Shown here one piece after another: positions 44,393-45,858 of a stretch of 45,858 nt of DNA. This DNA is from a bacterium. GTDB lineage: Bacteria; Zixibacteria; MSB-5A5; WJJR01. The stretch is from the NCBI GenBank assembly GCA_035559435.1, contig DATMBC010000055.1, positions 1-45,858 on the forward strand, read 5' to 3'. Below the pieces are notes generated by a model that saw only the letters and a list, made by a program, of their open reading frames with translations, had not been told where the DNA came from and did not search any database. The translations under genes and the position numbers were made by a program. Position 1 is the first letter of the stretch, and every line of letters starts with the position of its first letter.

Positions 44393-44457
44393 GTAGGGGC
44401 GTATTGCATACGCCCGATCTCACATCGCGGCAAGGGGCGTATGCAATACGCCCCTAC
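44393..44457. repeat. Perfect 23-bp inverted repeat (MITE-like palindrome)
   Basis: Bases 44393-44415 and 44435-44457 are exact reverse complements around a 19-base loop. The arm begins GTAGGGGCGTATTGCATACG. In one frame such copies read GRMQYAPT-like peptides, a pattern I recall from dispersed palindromes in many bacterial genomes. It sits between two cotranscribed - strand genes. Its right arm supplies the TAG stop of the glycosylase gene (44454-44456), so it appears to have inserted at that gene's 3' end. Confidence 0.85.
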
Positions 44458-45044
44458 CGGGGGTCGATCTGACACTCCGCGTGCCGGAAACAACTCACCA
44501 AGTGGTCGTTGACCATCCCCGTTGCCTGCATGTGCGCGTACATGATCGTTGTGCCGACAAACCGGAATCCGCGCGCCTTGAGGTCCTTGGACATGGCATC
44601 CGAGATAGGTGTTGACGCCGGAATCTGCTTGGTGGTCTTCCAGCGGTTGACGATCGGACGGCCGTCGGTAAAGCGCCAGATATAGGCGTCGAAACGGCCG
44701 AACTCTTCGACCGTCTTCAGGAACGCCCGCGCGTTGGAGATCGTCGCCTCGATTTTCAGCCGGTTGCGGATGATGCCCTCGTTTTTCATCAGCGACTCGA
44801 CATTGTGCTTGTTGTAACGCGCAATCTTCTCCGGATCGAACCCATCGAAGGCCCGGCGGTAGTTCTCGCGCTTGTAGAGCACTGTCCGCCACGACAACCC
44901 CGCCTGCGCCACTTCGAGAGTCAGGAACTCGAACAACCTGCGGTCATCATGCACCGGCACGCCCCACTCACAATCGTGGTAATCGAGCATAAGCGGGTCA
45001 TCAGATGGCCAGGGACAGCGGGCGAAGTCGAAAGTCAGGTCCAT
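44454..45044 (-). CDS. tag: DNA-3-methyladenine glycosylase I
   Basis: Base-excision repair enzyme that removes 3-methyladenine; 196 residues. The family blocks are RCPWPSDDPLMLDYHDCEWGV, QAGLSWRTVLYKRENYR, GIIRNRLKIEATISNA, SDAMSKDLKARGFRFVGTT and GMVNDHLVSCF. The zinc ligands of E. coli Tag (Cys4, His17, His175, Cys179) have counterparts here: the Cys in RCPW, the His in DYHD, and the His and Cys in DHLVSC. The Met of MDLTFDFARC is preferred; an upstream Met at 45077 overlaps the previous stop. The C-terminal stop comes from the repeat, so the tail may be altered. Confidence 0.92.
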   Translation of the reverse strand: MDLTFDFARCPWPSDDPLMLDYHDCEWGVPVHDDRRLFEFLTLEVAQAGLSWRTVLYKRENYRRAFDGFDPEKIARYNKHNVESLMKNEGIIRNRLKIEATISNARAFLKTVEEFGRFDAYIWRFTDGRPIVNRWKTTKQIPASTPISDAMSKDLKARGFRFVGTTIMYAHMQATGMVNDHLVSCFRHAECQIDPR

Positions 45045-45073
45045 CGCGCTAACGAGAACTATCCTGGTGGGAC

Positions 45074-45619
45074 TCATCTTGCCGTACGGATCGAGCGGCT
45101 CAGGGCTTCCAGGAGTGAATCCTTGCGTATCTTCAAGTCATGTCTTCGGTAGAACAGATCTCTGAACTCGGCAACTGGTTCAAGCGAATCAACGGCTTCG
45201 TCCATCGCTGCCATCACAGTCCGGATGCGGTCATCAATGTCGTGCCATCTCACCGAGATTGAGTCGGCGAGCGGTTCCAATGCTGCTTTTCGCTCAAGTT
45301 CCGCCCTCGTACCGGTCGGAAGAAGACCTTGAGCGCCTGCTCGCTTGTTCGCAGTCGCAATACTGTCCGGGTACGCTTGTTCGATGCTGTCCAACAGCCG
45401 GCCGAATCTATCCAATTGGACTCCGATAGTGGCTTGGCCTTCGCGCGACGACATGGTGGGCTTGCACAGCACAAGGTATGCGGCTACCGCGGCGAATACC
45501 GCCGCAACAGCGGCTATGGCAGTCCAAACCGTCATCCATGATGGGCGACGGCATCGTTTCCCGGTGGGTTGTTGAGGAGCATTCTCTTCAGGTACTCCAG
45601 CAGAATCAATCATTGCCAT
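45074..45619 (-). CDS. Single-pass membrane protein of unknown function
   Basis: About 181 residues. A short polar, basic N-terminus (GKRCRRPSWMTVW) precedes one membrane helix (AIAAVAAVFAAVAAYLVL), and the remaining 120 residues are helical and charged, possibly a coiled coil. No family is recognised. Two Met codons (45619 and 45613) are possible starts; neither has a ribosome site. It overlaps an alternative start of tag by 4 bases. Function unknown. Confidence 0.55.
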   Translation of the reverse strand: MAMIDSAGVPEENAPQQPTGKRCRRPSWMTVWTAIAAVAAVFAAVAAYLVLCKPTMSSREGQATIGVQLDRFGRLLDSIEQAYPDSIATANKRAGAQGLLPTGTRAELERKAALEPLADSISVRWHDIDDRIRTVMAAMDEAVDSLEPVAEFRDLFYRRHDLKIRKDSLLEALSRSIRTAR

Positions 45620-45628
45620 ACAAAGAAG

Positions 45629-45644
45629 AGGGCCCGAAGGCCCT
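45629..45644 (-). terminator. TTCG-tetraloop hairpin upstream of the last gene
   Basis: Read on the - strand, AGGGCC-TTCG-GGCCCT is a stable UUCG-tetraloop hairpin followed by CTTCTTTG. It lies 10 bases before the possible start at 45619. It may terminate a - strand transcript from the right or act as a leader hairpin. Confidence 0.45.
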
Positions 45645-45858
45645 GTCAATCACTTTTGTGGCGGTCATGATACTTGTTCAAGGGCGGATCATCGCACGAC
45701 AAGGGCCGTCGAGAAATAGGCCTCCGGCATAGGAGCGACTCAACCTCTGAATCGATCGTGGTAGGAAACACAACTACGAAATTTGCTAAGTTAGTTTCCT
45801 GCTCATACAAGCTGGACAGAGACATTCACGCCACTTTGACACAAGATGCATGAGTCCG
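45645..45858. other. Right-edge noncoding stretch
   Basis: The last 214 bases are more AT-rich than average and contain no ORF, RNA gene or repeat that I can support. Confidence 0.5.

Overview
The window is a GC-rich, densely coded bacterial chromosome segment of about 46 kb, with roughly 42 protein genes, mostly on the + strand. I see no rRNA, tRNA, CRISPR array or transposase. The gene content suggests an uncultivated diderm of the FCB/Zixibacteria type. The clues are short secreted proteins with cysteine-containing dockerin-like calcium repeats, a kinase-FlgO-TPR protein, type IV pilus motors beside MglA/roadblock polarity proteins, lipoproteins with C-terminal lipobox cysteines, and a probable outer-membrane beta-barrel remnant. 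The phylum is my inference from these features, not a measured placement.

Layout. 1-5727: topA, xerC, hslV and hslU in the order known from Firmicutes. 6035-12560: a metabolic stretch with argF, two lipoproteins separated by a strong terminator, a hotdog thioesterase, a tandem-GNAT protein, an RNase H-like protein, and a ferredoxin paired with a geranylgeranyl-reductase-family flavoprotein. 12620-16894: divergent rpsT and murJ, then a comEC whose C-terminal metallo-beta-lactamase region has lost its metal motif. 16978-28442: the centrepiece, a run of a DUF4388 protein, a small membrane protein, a TPR-roadblock protein, a membrane-anchored roadblock protein, an MglB-like roadblock protein, an MglA-family GTPase with a long C-terminal tail, a second MglB-like protein, PilB, PilT, PilC and a PilS-like histidine kinase. 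It reads as a pilus-polarity and motility module. 28604-33439: a secreted metal-binding protein, a soluble Ser/Thr kinase with FlgO-like and TPR domains on the - strand, and two secreted proteins, one dockerin-like. 33925-41958: polyprenyl synthase, a VWA membrane protein, enolase, FtsB, RecO and a single-chain glycyl-tRNA synthetase.

Two islets with visibly lower GC interrupt the housekeeping genes. One is a single orphan gene between recO and glyS (39998-40522). The other is a tightly coupled three-gene cassette ending in a HEPN-like protein, just after glyS (42064-43812). Each is preceded by a fragment of a dispersed repeat that also occurs, better preserved, at 5813 and 37178. The right edge carries minus-strand genes for a dihydrofolate-reductase-fold protein, 3-methyladenine DNA glycosylase I and an orphan membrane protein. 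A perfect 23-bp inverted repeat between the first two supplies the stop codon of the glycosylase gene.

How the genes may work together. PilB and PilT would extend and retract a type IV pilus on the PilC platform. MglA and the roadblock proteins would decide at which pole this happens. The MglA tail and the membrane-anchored roadblock protein suggest control at the membrane rather than by a purely soluble switch. The pilins, secretin and the kinase's response regulator are not in this window.
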